Assembly: GCA_021604725.1 (NCBI GenBank)
Contig: BQJN01000015.1
Span: 1 to 56,384, forward strand
DNA: 56,384 bases
Source: Lysobacteraceae bacterium
Lineage (GTDB): Bacteria > Pseudomonadota > Gammaproteobacteria > Xanthomonadales > BQJN01
Direction of reading: 5' to 3'
The notes under the pieces were generated by a model. That model was not told the DNA's origin. It did not search any database and saw nothing but the letters and a program-made list of their open reading frames with translations. Position numbers and translations under genes: made by a program. Positions 9,036-18,071 of the stretch are shown here, in pieces (the first letter of the stretch is position 1; every line of letters starts with the position of its first letter).

Positions 9036-10175
9036 ATGCGATTTTTTATCGTCGCCGGTGAAGCATCCGGAGATCAACTCGGTTCCAAGTTGATTGACGA
9101 GCTTCGATCACGTTACCCGAACGCACAGTTCAGCGGCATTGCCGGACCTCAAATGGTCGCAGCAGGCTGTCACAAATGGGAAGACTATGAACAACTCTCG
9201 ATCATGGGCTTGGTCGAGGTGCTGCGTCATTTGCCGCGACTGCTGCTATTGCGCCGACGACTTGTCCGGCACCTTCACGACTCGCCACCTGATTGCTTTA
9301 TCGGCATCGACGCCCCGGACTTCAACCTGACAGTCGAACGACGTGCCAAGGCACTGGGTATCAAAACGGTGCACTATGTGAGCCCATCAGTATGGGCCTG
9401 GCGTCGCAAGCGCGTTGCCAGGATGCGCCAGGGCACCGACTTGGTGTTAACACTGTTTCCCTTCGAGCCAGCGATATACGATGAGTTCGACGTCAAGGCG
9501 AGCTTTGTTGGGCACCCGTTCGCCGATCAGATCCCGATGGATCTGGATCGAGCCCATGCGCGCAGCCAGTTGCAGCTAAAAGGTCAGTCCGTGCTGGCCG
9601 TGTTGCCTGGTAGCCGACTCGGTGAGATTCAACGCCTGGCTGAACCGTTCGCCCAGGCCTGCCAGCTGCTCAACCAACAAATTGGCCAGCTGAAAGTCCT
9701 GATTCCGTGTGTAAATTCAAAAGCAGCTGAGCTTATCGGTCAGGCCTTTGCAACACATGCTCCAGATGTCGACACCGACCTTCTCGATGGCCAGGCCAGA
9801 ACCGCCTTGTCGGCGGCCGATGCAACCTTGATCGCATCGGGAACCGCGACCCTCGAGGCCCTGCTTTGCCAGTGTCCGATGGTGGTCGCCTATCGTATCG
9901 CGCCGCTGACCCATTTTATTGTGCGCACACTGGGCATGCTAAAGACCGATGTCTACTCATTGCCGAATATCCTCGCCGACAAACCCATAGTCCCGGAACT
10001 GATGCAACATCAGACAAAGCCCGAAAGCCTCGCCTATGCGGTGGCGAAATTGTTGCAATCGAAAGCCCAGCAAGAGCAACAACTTGACGCATTTGGACGC
10101 ATCCATCAAACCTTGCGTCAACAAGCCAGCGCCCGCGCCGCTGATGCCGTTTCGAAGTTGCTGATCCAAACATGA
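9036..10175 (+). CDS. lpxB: Lipid-A-disaccharide synthase
   Basis: 379 aa peripheral membrane glycosyltransferase (GT19) that joins UDP-2,3-diacylglucosamine and lipid X into the lipid A disaccharide. The N-terminus [16 protein letters not shown] is the family signature. [23 protein letters not shown] and [13 protein letters not shown] are visible, and the C-terminal nucleotide-binding half has [24 protein letters not shown] about 9 bases upstream serves as the ribosome site. It is separated from lpxA by 77 bases, one of the few real gaps in this cluster, and its stop overlaps rnhB (ATGA). Confidence 0.96.
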   Translation: MRFFIVAGEASGDQLGSKLIDELRSRYPNAQFSGIAGPQMVAAGCHKWEDYEQLSIMGLVEVLRHLPRLLLLRRRLVRHLHDSPPDCFIGIDAPDFNLTVERRAKALGIKTVHYVSPSVWAWRRKRVARMRQGTDLVLTLFPFEPAIYDEFDVKASFVGHPFADQIPMDLDRAHARSQLQLKGQSVLAVLPGSRLGEIQRLAEPFAQACQLLNQQIGQLKVLIPCVNSKAAELIGQAFATHAPDVDTDLLDGQARTALSAADATLIASGTATLEALLCQCPMVVAYRIAPLTHFIVRTLGMLKTDVYSLPNILADKPIVPELMQHQTKPESLAYAVAKLLQSKAQQEQQLDAFGRIHQTLRQQASARAADAVSKLLIQT

Positions 10176-10807
10176 CCGACTTTGCTCTCATTTGTGGTGT
10201 CGATGAGGCCGGTCGTGGCCCCCTGGCAGGCCCTGTGGTTGTCGCTGCGGTGATATTGGACCCAGGAAGGCCCATTGCCGGGCTGAACGACTCCAAGGCC
10301 CTGAGCGAGCGCAAGCGGGATCGTTTGGCCGCCGCAATAAAACAACACGCCATCGCATTCAGCATTTCAGTCAAATCAATAGACAGCATTGCTCGGCGCA
10401 ACATTTTGCATGCCACCATGGACGGCATGCGCGAGGTCATCGAAGCCTTGACGCCAGCGCCAGACAAGGCCTTGGTCGACGGCAATCGAGTCCCTCCCGG
10501 CCTCACCATAAACTGTGAGGCGCTGGTCGACGGCGATGCACTGGAGCCAGCAATCAGTGCCGCCTCGATAATTGCCAAGACAGAACGTGACCGTTATATG
10601 GTTGGCTTGCATGCCCGTTTTCCGCAATATGGATTTGACCGGCACAAAGGCTATGCCACCGAACAACACATCACTGCGCTGCGTCGCCATGGTCCGTGCC
10701 CTGAACACCGACTGGATTTCGCGCCAGTACGTGAGTTGTTGCAACTGGACCTGCCGTTCGCTGCAGTTGAGCCCGCGACTGTGAACAGCGGCGGTAAGCC
10801 ATCATGA
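10172..10807 (+). CDS. rnhB: Ribonuclease HII
   Basis: 211 aa endonuclease that cuts RNA-DNA hybrids and initiates removal of ribonucleotides misincorporated into DNA. The acidic active site begins in [15 protein letters not shown] (Asp11, Glu12), with further acidic residues in LNDSKALS and [24 protein letters not shown] and HKGYATEQH are typical of HII enzymes. Length is normal. It overlaps lpxB by 4 bases and dnaE by 4 bases (ATGA both times), the usual lpxB-rnhB-dnaE order. Confidence 0.96.
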   Translation: MTDFALICGVDEAGRGPLAGPVVVAAVILDPGRPIAGLNDSKALSERKRDRLAAAIKQHAIAFSISVKSIDSIARRNILHATMDGMREVIEALTPAPDKALVDGNRVPPGLTINCEALVDGDALEPAISAASIIAKTERDRYMVGLHARFPQYGFDRHKGYATEQHITALRRHGPCPEHRLDFAPVRELLQLDLPFAAVEPATVNSGGKPS

Positions 10808-13800
10808 GCTTTGCTCACCTCAATGTTCACACCGAGTTTTCGATGGTAGACAGTACCGTGCGGCTCAAGCCGCTGGTGCAACGCATTGAGACCATGGGCA
10901 TGCCCGCCGTTGCCGTGACCGACTTTTGCAACCTGTTCGCCATGGTCAAATTCGTGCGCGCAGCGCAGGGACTGGGGATCAAACCGATCATTGGCGCAGA
11001 TGTGCGCGTCGCCGCAACTGAGCGCAACGCCAACCCATGGCAATTGACGCTACTGGTGCAGAATCAACAGGGCTATTTGAGCCTATGCCGATTGCTGTCA
11101 CGCATGTACCTCAAAGGCCAGACCAACGACGGCCCCATGGCTCAAGCCGAGTGGGTGCATGAACTCAATGACGGTCTGATCGCGCTATCGGGTTGCAACA
11201 GCGATGTTGGTCGACATTTGATTGGTGGCCACTATCGCCAGGCCGCTGACCAGTTAGGCCATTGGCGACAGGCGTTTGGCGATCGGTTTTATCTGGAATT
11301 GACACGCTGCGGACGCAATGACGATATCAGACACAGCGAGGCTGCGATCGACCTGGCTGCGCGCAGTGGCTGTCCGGTGGTTGCGAGCAATGCCGTGCGG
11401 TTTCTGGACACCGATGATTTCGAAGCCCACGAGGCCAGGGTGTGCATCCATTCCGGTCGTGTATTGGGCGACCCCAAACGCCCGAAAAATTACACCGCTG
11501 AGCAGTATCTCAAGTCACCGCAGGCGATGCAGGAACTGTTCGCGGACTGTCCCGAAGCGATTGCAAACACCCTGCACATCGCAACCCGTTGTACCTTGGA
11601 GCTTAACCAGGGCGAGTACTTCCTGCCCGCTTTCACCGGTGATGAGGGCGAGAGTGAGGATGACTACCTGCGCAAGGTATCGAACTCTGGATTGCAACAG
11701 CGTCTTGATGCCCGAGGGCCGTTCGAAGGGTACACCGTCGACGACTATCAGGCTCGGCTCGATATCGAGCTCGACGTCATCATCCAGATGGGTTTTCCGG
11801 GTTACTTCCTGATCGTTGCCGACTTTATCCAATGGGCCAAAGACCAGAATATACCAGTGGGCCCAGGCCGTGGTTCCGGTGCCGGCTCGGTAGTGGCCTG
11901 GGCACTGAAGATCACCGACCTCGACCCATTGGAATTCGACCTGCTGTTTGAGCGCTTTCTTAACCCTGAACGGGTGTCGATGCCCGACTTCGATATCGAC
12001 TTCTGTATGGATCGGCGCGACGAGGTGATCGATTACGTCGCCAGAAAATACGGGCGTGACCACGTATCACAAATTATTACCTACGGAACCATGGCGGCCA
12101 AAGCGGTGGTCAGAGACACCGGGCGCGTGCTCGGTCACCCCTTTGGGTTCGTCGACTCGATCGCCAAGCAGGTGCCGATGCAATTGGGCATCACCCTCAG
12201 CAAGGCACTGGATGAAACAGCAGAACTCAAAGAGCGATACGACAACGACGAAGACGTCCGCGACCTGCTCGACCTGGCCCTGAAACTTGAAGGCCTGACG
12301 CGAAACGCCGGCAAACATGCCGGGGGCGTTGTTATCGCACCGCAGCGACTGGTGCATTACGCCCCGCTGTACGCGGAGGCGGGCGGTGAGAGTGTCGTCA
12401 CCCAGTTCGACAAAGACGACGTAGAGTCCATCGGCCTGGTCAAGTTCGATTTTCTTGGCCTGCGCACACTGACCATCATTGACTGGGCCCTGGAAGCAAT
12501 CAATCAGCGCCGCAAGGCGTCGGGTGAGCAGCCGCTCAGTATCGAAACCATCGCCATGGACGATGAGCCAACGTTTGAGCTGCTGCGCAAGTGTGACACC
12601 ACAGCGGTCTTTCAGCTTGAATCACGCGGCATGAAAGAACTGGTCAGGCGCTTGCAGCCAGACCGCTTTGACGACTTGATTGCTCTGGTCGCTCTGTTTA
12701 GACCAGGCCCTCTGGAATCGGGCATGGTCGGCACCTATGTCGACTGCAAACACGGCCGTGAACAGGTGAAATTTCCGCACCCGTCACTTGAAGCCATCCT
12801 CAGTCCGACCCATGGCGTTATCCTGTATCAGGAACAGGTCATGCAGATCGCACAGGTGTTGTCAGGCTACACGCTCGGTGGTGCCGACTTGTTGCGCCGC
12901 GCAATGGGCAAGAAAAAAGCCGAGGAGATGGCCAAGCAACGTACCATCTTCGTCAGCGGTGCGGAGAAAAACGGCGTTGAAGCAACTACTGCTGAAAATA
13001 TTTTCGACCTGATCGAAAAGTTTGCTGGTTACGGATTCAACAAGTCGCACTCGGCCGCTTATGCGCTGCTGGCCTACCAAACCGCCTATCTCAAGGCGCA
13101 TTACCCAGCAGAGTTCATGGCAGCCGTGCTATCAGCTGACATGGATAGCACCGACAAAGTCGTCGCCCTGGTCGAAGATTGCCGTCAGGGCGGCCTGGTG
13201 GTGCACCCACCTGATGTCAACCGGTCATTTTACCGCTTCGTTGCTGGCGACGAAAATGAGGTCATCTATGGCCTTGGCGCAGTCAAAGGGGCCGGCGCCG
13301 CGGCCATTGAGGGCCTGGCGCAGGAACGAGAGGCCAACGGCCGTTACACCGATTTGCTGGACCTGTGTCGTCGCAATGACCTGTCAAAGCTCAACAAGCG
13401 AGTTTTGGAAGTGTTGGTGTTGTCAGGCTCCATGGATGGCTTCGGTGTCGATCGGGCCAATCTGATGGCGCAACTGCCGTCGGTGCTGAAGGCAGCCGAG
13501 CAGGAGGTAAGAGATCGCAACAGCGGTCAGACCGATATGTTTGGTGCGCCCAGACAAATCGTCATGGACACCTGCGCAGAGGTTGCCGAGTGGTCGTTGC
13601 TGGAACGCTTGAAAGGGGAACGGCAAACACTGGGCTTGTACCTGACGGGACACCCACTGGACCCTTGGCGAGAGGACCTGAAACGGTTTACTTCGGGAGA
13701 CATCGGCTCGCTAGGCGCGAAATTCGCCACGCAACTGGCCAATGCCAGACCACGCAGTGGGCCTGAGGTAATTATATCTGGTCAGGTGTTGTCGGTACGT

Positions 13801-14247
13801 CGTCGCAGTGAGCGTGCAGCCTTCGTGGCGCTGGACGATCAAACCGGCCGTATTGAGGCGGCCTGCTTTGGCGATGTCATCGCCGAACATGCCGACCTGC
13901 TGGTTCCCGACCGTTTGTTGGTGGTGGGCGGCATTCTAGTCAACGATGATTTTAGCGGTGGCCAGCAACTCCGGGCCAAACAGGTCTACGATGTCGAGCA
14001 GGCCCAGGCCCAGTTTGCACGAGCATTGCGTATACACCTCGACGGTGAAGCGATCGACATTCAGCAGATGAAAGGGATTCTGGCCCAGTATCGACCGGGA
14101 ACAGCACCGGTATGGATTCGGTATTTGGTCGACGGTGCCACTACCCACCTGGAGCTGGGTGACGAGTGGCGCATCTCAGCCTGCAATGCCCTGGTCGAGC
14201 AGTTGAGTCAGCTGCCCGGCGTTGAGTTAGCTCGAATTGAGTACTAA
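10804..14247 (+). CDS. dnaE: DNA polymerase III alpha subunit
   Basis: 1147 aa replicative polymerase (C family). The N-terminal PHP domain starts [15 protein letters not shown]. The palm carries catalytic acids in [16 protein letters not shown] (about residue 400) and [20 protein letters not shown] (about 540). A helix-hairpin-helix tract is seen near 780-880, and an OB-fold ([31 protein letters not shown] is split over about residues 980-1020) lies in the C-terminal quarter. Length is slightly shorter than the 1160 aa E. coli protein. In E. coli accA follows dnaE; here it does not, and accA is at 29.8 kb. Confidence 0.97.
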   Translation: MSFAHLNVHTEFSMVDSTVRLKPLVQRIETMGMPAVAVTDFCNLFAMVKFVRAAQGLGIKPIIGADVRVAATERNANPWQLTLLVQNQQGYLSLCRLLSRMYLKGQTNDGPMAQAEWVHELNDGLIALSGCNSDVGRHLIGGHYRQAADQLGHWRQAFGDRFYLELTRCGRNDDIRHSEAAIDLAARSGCPVVASNAVRFLDTDDFEAHEARVCIHSGRVLGDPKRPKNYTAEQYLKSPQAMQELFADCPEAIANTLHIATRCTLELNQGEYFLPAFTGDEGESEDDYLRKVSNSGLQQRLDARGPFEGYTVDDYQARLDIELDVIIQMGFPGYFLIVADFIQWAKDQNIPVGPGRGSGAGSVVAWALKITDLDPLEFDLLFERFLNPERVSMPDFDIDFCMDRRDEVIDYVARKYGRDHVSQIITYGTMAAKAVVRDTGRVLGHPFGFVDSIAKQVPMQLGITLSKALDETAELKERYDNDEDVRDLLDLALKLEGLTRNAGKHAGGVVIAPQRLVHYAPLYAEAGGESVVTQFDKDDVESIGLVKFDFLGLRTLTIIDWALEAINQRRKASGEQPLSIETIAMDDEPTFELLRKCDTTAVFQLESRGMKELVRRLQPDRFDDLIALVALFRPGPLESGMVGTYVDCKHGREQVKFPHPSLEAILSPTHGVILYQEQVMQIAQVLSGYTLGGADLLRRAMGKKKAEEMAKQRTIFVSGAEKNGVEATTAENIFDLIEKFAGYGFNKSHSAAYALLAYQTAYLKAHYPAEFMAAVLSADMDSTDKVVALVEDCRQGGLVVHPPDVNRSFYRFVAGDENEVIYGLGAVKGAGAAAIEGLAQEREANGRYTDLLDLCRRNDLSKLNKRVLEVLVLSGSMDGFGVDRANLMAQLPSVLKAAEQEVRDRNSGQTDMFGAPRQIVMDTCAEVAEWSLLERLKGERQTLGLYLTGHPLDPWREDLKRFTSGDIGSLGAKFATQLANARPRSGPEVIISGQVLSVRRRSERAAFVALDDQTGRIEAACFGDVIAEHADLLVPDRLLVVGGILVNDDFSGGQQLRAKQVYDVEQAQAQFARALRIHLDGEAIDIQQMKGILAQYRPGTAPVWIRYLVDGATTHLELGDEWRISACNALVEQLSQLPGVELARIEY

Positions 14248-14293
14248 AGCTTGATCTCCAGCGCCGCTGTTAGCGTGTTCTCGGGTTTCCAAT

Positions 14294-14309
14294 AACGCTC
14301 TTAAGCGTT
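14294..14309 (+). terminator. Short stem-loop after dnaE
   Basis: AACGCT (14294-14299) pairs perfectly with AGCGTT (14304-14309) across a four-base loop, 47 bases after the dnaE stop. There is no T-run, so it may mark the 3' end of the long lpx-dnaE transcript or the leader of the next small gene. The 140-base gap holds nothing else I recognise. Confidence 0.3.
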
Positions 14310-14387
14310 GCTCATGACCTACCGCCTTGGGTATCCTGTTCGCCCTTGCGGTTCGCCCGCTACAAGCTATGCGCTCTGGAAGCTGAA

Positions 14388-14663
14388 ATGCAATTGACCA
14401 TACTGGCCTGGTACACCGAAGATGACTGGCCGTTGTTACGAAAAATATCTGTCGATCGTCAAACCCTGCCGCCGGACTACAGCGACTGGGTAGCGGCGGC
14501 GGAAAAACAGGAGCGTGACATGCTGTCCAATGGGCAGCCTGTGAAGCGCGTATTGGTGCAGCCCGATGCCCTGCAGCATTGGGCGATCGAGCGTGGCATG
14601 CCGATAAACAGTCAAACCCGCGGCCATTTCGCCATGGACCTGCACCGACGCCAATCCATATAG
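14388..14663 (+). CDS. Small conserved-looking hypothetical protein
   Basis: 91 aa, acidic-basic mixed, no signal peptide and no membrane segment. I do not recognise a family. It begins MQLTILAWYTEDDWPLLRKI, and the middle (DWVAAAEKQERDM) looks like a helix. The C-terminus has LQHWAIERGMPIN and a basic end. The ATG at 14388 is preferred to an upstream in-frame start at 14346, which would add a stretch with no recognisable features. Amino acid use is that of a real soluble protein (Trp, Asp, Leu rich) rather than a shadow frame. It lies in the + direction after dnaE but 140 bases away, so it may be a separate unit. Confidence 0.6.
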   Translation: MQLTILAWYTEDDWPLLRKISVDRQTLPPDYSDWVAAAEKQERDMLSNGQPVKRVLVQPDALQHWAIERGMPINSQTRGHFAMDLHRRQSI

Positions 14664-14755
14664 ACGGCTGCTGACAACGGCCACTGAGCTGTCATCAGCT
14701 GATAGAAAACAGTCCAGGGGTTTGTAGTCGCAACAATACAGATGATCGGGTGCCG

Positions 14756-15202
14756 CTATTGGCTGGGTTCGTCCTCCCCCACCGGTCGCCGCTTGGCCAC
14801 TTGTTCATGCACTGCATCAAATGCTTTGTCGATGGCGGTTTTGGCGGACGCTGTCATGCCGCCTCTGGCATGCTGTTCCACCACAATCTTCTCCAATTTG
14901 GCGAATAGCTCATCAGCTCCGCGATCGGCGCGCATGCCAGATCGTCGAGCACCAAAAAGATTGATCCACCGCTCTGACCGCTTGCCCAGGCGCAGCACTT
15001 CATAAAAATACTGGCCCGGACGATCCGGGTGCAAAACTGTTCCCACCAGGGCCGCGATCAGCGAAATGGGACTCAGTAGAAGGTCCCTTATCCAGTCCAT
15101 CAACAGCTTTACTTGAAACACTGCCAGATCCCGCAGAAAACCCCAACGTTCGGCGGAGTTGTCTGGCTTCGGTTGTTCGTCGTCAATTTTGATTTCTGTC
15201 AT
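14756..15202 (-). CDS. Hypothetical protein with one hydrophobic segment
   Basis: 148 aa of unknown function. The N-terminus is charged (MTEIKIDDEQPKPDN). A hydrophobic stretch follows at about residues 27-62 (FLRDLAVFQVKLL, LLLSPISLIAALVGTVL). The remainder is soluble and rich in charged helices (ADELFAKLEKIVVEQHARGG). The layout suggests a membrane-anchored cytoplasmic protein. It is transcribed divergently from pdxH across 71 bases. A perfect TATAAT box ends six bases before the ATG, so the mRNA may be leaderless. No enzymatic motif is visible. Confidence 0.65.
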   Translation of the reverse strand: MTEIKIDDEQPKPDNSAERWGFLRDLAVFQVKLLMDWIRDLLLSPISLIAALVGTVLHPDRPGQYFYEVLRLGKRSERWINLFGARRSGMRADRGADELFAKLEKIVVEQHARGGMTASAKTAIDKAFDAVHEQVAKRRPVGEDEPSQ

Positions 15203-15208
15203 GACAAC

Positions 15209-15214
15209 ATTATA
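15209..15214 (-). promoter_or_regulatory. -10 box TATAAT of the minus-strand gene at 15202
   Basis: On the minus strand TATAAT (15214 to 15209) is followed by six bases and then the ATG at 15202. With a normal -10 to start-site distance, transcription would begin at or next to the A of the ATG. A TTGCCA -35-like hexamer lies 19 bases upstream, which is longer than ideal. There is no Shine-Dalgarno sequence in the six-base gap. Confidence 0.5.
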
Positions 15215-15273
15215 GCCAAGGAGGTGTCTACACTGGCAAAATATAAGTGTGTTTTCACAACGCAGCGGACACC

Positions 15274-15861
15274 ATGACCGACTATTACGCGGACGCGATC
15301 GAACGATTTCACCGTTGGCTCAACGATGCAAAGATTGCCGAGATGCCCGAGCCTACAGCCATGAATCTGGCCACAGCAAATGCGCAGGGGCAGCCAAGTT
15401 CGCGGACTGTGTTGCTGAAACACGCCGATCAGCAAGGGTTCGTGTTCTACACCAACACCGGCAGTCGCAAGGGACAGCAGATCGCGGCCAACGCCCATGC
15501 CGCACTTTGCTTCGTCTGGTTGCCATTGCACCGACAGGTCAGGGTTGAGGGTCAGCTGCAAGCGGTGCGACAAGCTGAGGCAGACGCCTACTTTGCTACT
15601 CGCGTCCGCGGCTCACAAATCGGTGCCTGGGCATCAAAACAGTCCAGTACGCTGCCGGACCGACAAACACTGGAGCAACGCATCGAACACTTTGAGCGAG
15701 AGTTTGAAGGTGCTGACGTGCCACGCCCCGAGTGGTGGTCTGGCTACCGCTTGGTACCGACACTAATTGAGTTTTGGGCTGGGCGAAAGCATCGACTGCA
15801 TGAGCGCCAGGAATACACCAGGGTCGATGGAAGTTGGCAGCTACGACTGCTCTACCCTTGA
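15274..15861 (+). CDS. pdxH: Pyridoxamine/pyridoxine 5'-phosphate oxidase
   Basis: 195 aa FMN enzyme that oxidises PNP or PMP to pyridoxal 5'-phosphate. Typical motifs are in order: AMNLATANAQGQPSSRTVLL (FMN and substrate contacts), GFVFYTNTGSRKGQQI, CFVWLPLHRQVRVEG, YFATRVRGSQIGAWAS and the C-terminal RLVPTLIEFWAGRKHRLHER. Length is a little shorter than E. coli PdxH (218 aa), as in many proteobacteria. ATG 15274 is used; a GTG at 15247 would add nine unconserved residues. The stop overlaps the start of the next gene (TTGA). Confidence 0.95.
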   Translation: MTDYYADAIERFHRWLNDAKIAEMPEPTAMNLATANAQGQPSSRTVLLKHADQQGFVFYTNTGSRKGQQIAANAHAALCFVWLPLHRQVRVEGQLQAVRQAEADAYFATRVRGSQIGAWASKQSSTLPDRQTLEQRIEHFEREFEGADVPRPEWWSGYRLVPTLIEFWAGRKHRLHERQEYTRVDGSWQLRLLYP

Positions 15862-16268
15862 GTGATTTAACTATTCAAACCAATGGGCGCGGATTGGTCG
15901 ATGTCACCGCCAGGCTAAACGACTTCTTGCAAGCCAGGCGTGCACAGCACGGTGCACTACTGGTCTTCATCAAGCACACCAGCGCCTCAATTGTGGTGAC
16001 GGAAAACGCGGATCCTGACGTGCTTGAAGACCTCGAAACATGGATGGCCAGTGCCGTCCTTGATGGCGACCGACGATTTCTGCATACCGCAGAAGGGCCC
16101 GATGACATGGCCTCCCACATTCGCAGCGTACTGACGCAAACATCGCTGACACTGCCCGTGACCAACGGCGCCCTCGAATTGGGCACCTGGCAGGGCATTT
16201 ATGTTTGGGAACACAGAAGTCGATCTCACACGCGACGGCTTAGCCTGCGTTATCTACCATGCCCTTGA
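15858..16268 (+). CDS. YjbQ/UPF0047 family protein (secondary thiamine-phosphate synthase-like)
   Basis: 136 aa single-domain protein of the YjbQ family; a few members have weak thiamine phosphate synthase activity, but the physiological role is unsettled. Family features are LLVFIKHTSASIVVTENADP, then RFLHTAEGPDDMASHIRSVL with the conserved His residues, and LPVTNGALELGTWQGIYVWEH. The likely start is TTG 15858, overlapping the pdxH stop; TTG 15834 is possible. The 3' end overlaps convergent trmH by 29 bases. Pairing with pdxH places two cofactor-related genes in one unit, which may be coincidental. Confidence 0.88.
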   Translation: MSDLTIQTNGRGLVDVTARLNDFLQARRAQHGALLVFIKHTSASIVVTENADPDVLEDLETWMASAVLDGDRRFLHTAEGPDDMASHIRSVLTQTSLTLPVTNGALELGTWQGIYVWEHRSRSHTRRLSLRYLPCP

Positions 16269-16923
16269 GTCTGCCAACGATTTGACCATCGTCGTCGATC
16301 GGCGGATAGGGCTGTCCAGTGTCCCGGCAATAGCGAGCCATCTTCGGATGCAGCCATTCGAACAACAAGGTCTCGTACTCATCACGCGGCAGCCGAGATT
16401 GACCATACATGCCAGCTCGTTCACGCTGAGTTTGGGCCTCATACAAGATCAAGGCATTGGCTACTGACACATTCAACGATTCAACCATGCCGTGCATAGG
16501 GATGATGATGTGCTGATCAACGCGATCGGCCGTGTCACTATCGACACCACACTTTTCTGCGCCCAAAATTACGGCAGTTGGCTTGGTGTAGTCGATTTCT
16601 CGGAAATCGATGGCCTGCTCTGAAAGGTGCGCAGCCAGTGTTTGATAGCCTCTTGCTTTCAAGCTGTCATGGGCATCGGCGAACCGTTTGTGTCGATGTA
16701 CTCGCACCCAACGCCCGGAGCCTTGCGCGGTACCATTGAGAATCGGCAAGCGAACATCATCAGGCGGAATAGCATGCACGTCGAGTACCCCGACTGCATC
16801 GCAAGTGCGTACAATAGCAGACAGATTGTGGGGTTTATGGACGCCATCCAACACCACTGTCAAATCGGGCTGACGCCCGTTGAGCACATCTACTACCCGA
16901 TTAAACCGATTACGACTGACCAT
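16240..16923 (-). CDS. trmH: tRNA (guanosine(18)-2'-O)-methyltransferase
   Basis: 227 aa SPOUT-class enzyme that methylates the ribose of G18 in the tRNA D-loop. The three SPOUT motifs are clear: VHKPHNLSAIVRTCDAVG near residue 27, AVILGAEKCGVDSD near 115, and IIIPMHGMVESLNVSVANA near 140, which forms the knotted SAM pocket. A C-terminal extension (PKMARYCRDTGQPYPPIDDD) is typical of TrmH rather than TrmL. The ATG at 16923 shares its last-read base with the TTG start of the divergent TerB-like gene. Confidence 0.93.
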   Translation of the reverse strand: MVSRNRFNRVVDVLNGRQPDLTVVLDGVHKPHNLSAIVRTCDAVGVLDVHAIPPDDVRLPILNGTAQGSGRWVRVHRHKRFADAHDSLKARGYQTLAAHLSEQAIDFREIDYTKPTAVILGAEKCGVDSDTADRVDQHIIIPMHGMVESLNVSVANALILYEAQTQRERAGMYGQSRLPRDEYETLLFEWLHPKMARYCRDTGQPYPPIDDDGQIVGRLKGMVDNAG

Positions 16924-17366
16924 TGATAAATCTCAAGAAACTGATCACCGACTGGCGCGGTGAAAGCCAATACGATACCGAGGATTCAGGCCAAGTGGAA
17001 CGGGCAGCAGCTGTCCTTTTGGTCGAAATCGCCATGGCGGATGGTTCATTCGAGCACGCAGAGGCTCGGGCGATTGAAGCTATATTGAAAGAGCAATTCG
17101 AGTTGACTTCGGAGGACGCTGCCGAGGTAATGGCCCAGGCTCGCAAGACGGTAAATGAGGCCGTCTCAGTTCATCCTCACACCCGGTGTCTGAATGACCA
17201 ATTAACCACTGAGCAGAAAAGAGACCTGCTCGCTCACCTTTGGCGCCTGGCTCACAGCGATGGCAGGGTCGACCCTCAGGAGGAGTACACGATTCGAAAG
17301 CTGTGTGGCCTGTTAAACCTGCGACATCGTGACTTTATTCAGGCCAAGTTGTCAGATCACAGCTAA
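16923..17366 (+). CDS. TerB-like protein
   Basis: 147 aa soluble, helical, acidic protein of the tellurite-resistance TerB/DjlA-N type. Repeated acidic helices include LLVEIAMADGSFEHAEARAI (about residues 32-51) and HLWRLAHSDGRVDPQEEYTI (about 102-121); the MADG and HSDG sites resemble the metal-binding loops of TerB. Function of stand-alone copies is not established, and there is no ter operon here. The only available start is TTG 16923, because an in-frame TGA lies two codons upstream. It is divergent from trmH with zero spacing. A strong hairpin follows the stop. Confidence 0.85.
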   Translation: MINLKKLITDWRGESQYDTEDSGQVERAAAVLLVEIAMADGSFEHAEARAIEAILKEQFELTSEDAAEVMAQARKTVNEAVSVHPHTRCLNDQLTTEQKRDLLAHLWRLAHSDGRVDPQEEYTIRKLCGLLNLRHRDFIQAKLSDHS

Positions 17367-17367
17367 A

Positions 17368-17395
17368 GGGAAGCTCTATTCAACAAGAGCTTCCC
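17368..17395. terminator. Bidirectional terminator between terB-like and DUF4426 genes
   Basis: GGGAAGCTCT (17368-17377) pairs perfectly with AGAGCTTCCC (17386-17395) over an eight-base loop, starting two bases after the TerB-like stop. The two genes converge here. Reading the minus strand, the stem is followed by TTT; the plus side has no T-run. It is likely to end at least the minus-strand transcript. Confidence 0.6.
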
Positions 17396-17420
17396 CCAAG
17401 TCGGTGATCTGACAGACCAA

Positions 17421-17861
17421 TCAAGGCGTGAAAAATTGTTCGCGGAAGTTCAGATTGAACGTTTCTGTTTGCCCTTCCGGCGTAATGTCGATCGAAAACG
17501 CCAAGGTTTCCTGATCTGTGATATTGATGATGGCGATATAGTAAACGGCTTCCTGCTCTGCAATCTCGCGCAGGTCCAATTGCCGACGTTGGCCATTGAG
17601 GTTTTGCGCAGCCGCGGATATTTCGGCTTTGACCGCCGATGGCAAGCCGTTGCCATCAGACTTCAACACCGATACGTTGAGCAACACGCGAGTCCCTGAG
17701 CGGACGATGCCGTAGGCTCGCGCAACTTCCGGCGTCAACTGGTCGGTCGTAAGCGCATTGTAGTGCACGACATAATCACCAAACTGTTCGGATTGCTCGG
17801 CTACCGCGACGTTCCCCAACGTCATCAAAACCAACAACATGACTATCGATATTTGGCGCAT
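17421..17861 (-). CDS. Secreted DUF4426-like protein
   Basis: 146 aa with a signal peptide (MRQISIVMLLVLMTLGNVAVA, cut near residue 21). The mature part starts EQSEQFGDYVVHYNALTTDQL, continues VARAYGIVRS, and ends in beta-rich sequence (ETFNLNFREQFFTP). This pattern matches the DUF4426 family of small periplasmic proteins, whose function is unknown to me. The start ATG 17861 is set by a strong GGAGGT seven bases upstream; the earlier in-frame start at 17876 would lie before that site. It converges on the TerB-like gene and is divergent from the S9 peptidase. Confidence 0.8.
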   Translation of the reverse strand: MRQISIVMLLVLMTLGNVAVAEQSEQFGDYVVHYNALTTDQLTPEVARAYGIVRSGTRVLLNVSVLKSDGNGLPSAVKAEISAAAQNLNGQRRQLDLREIAEQEAVYYIAIINITDQETLAFSIDITPEGQTETFNLNFREQFFTP

Positions 17862-18071
17862 TAATGCGACCTCCATTGAATAATTACCCTCGACTCCAAG
17901 ATAAATGACCGCCCCGCAAATAGCAAAGGGCGTCGCCCGCGGCCGGGTAAAGCGATTGACTCGATGTCAATAAGACCCCGAGAACGCGCCAGCGATTACA
18001 TTTTGCATAGCGCATGAAGTTGAGTGACTGGTAACATCCGCTGTCCTGTTACAAGTCGTCCCGGTAGTTCC

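Noticed and set aside
16923..17366. Tellurite resistance operon
   Set aside because: Only a TerB-like domain protein is present; no other ter genes are nearby, so no resistance role is claimed.
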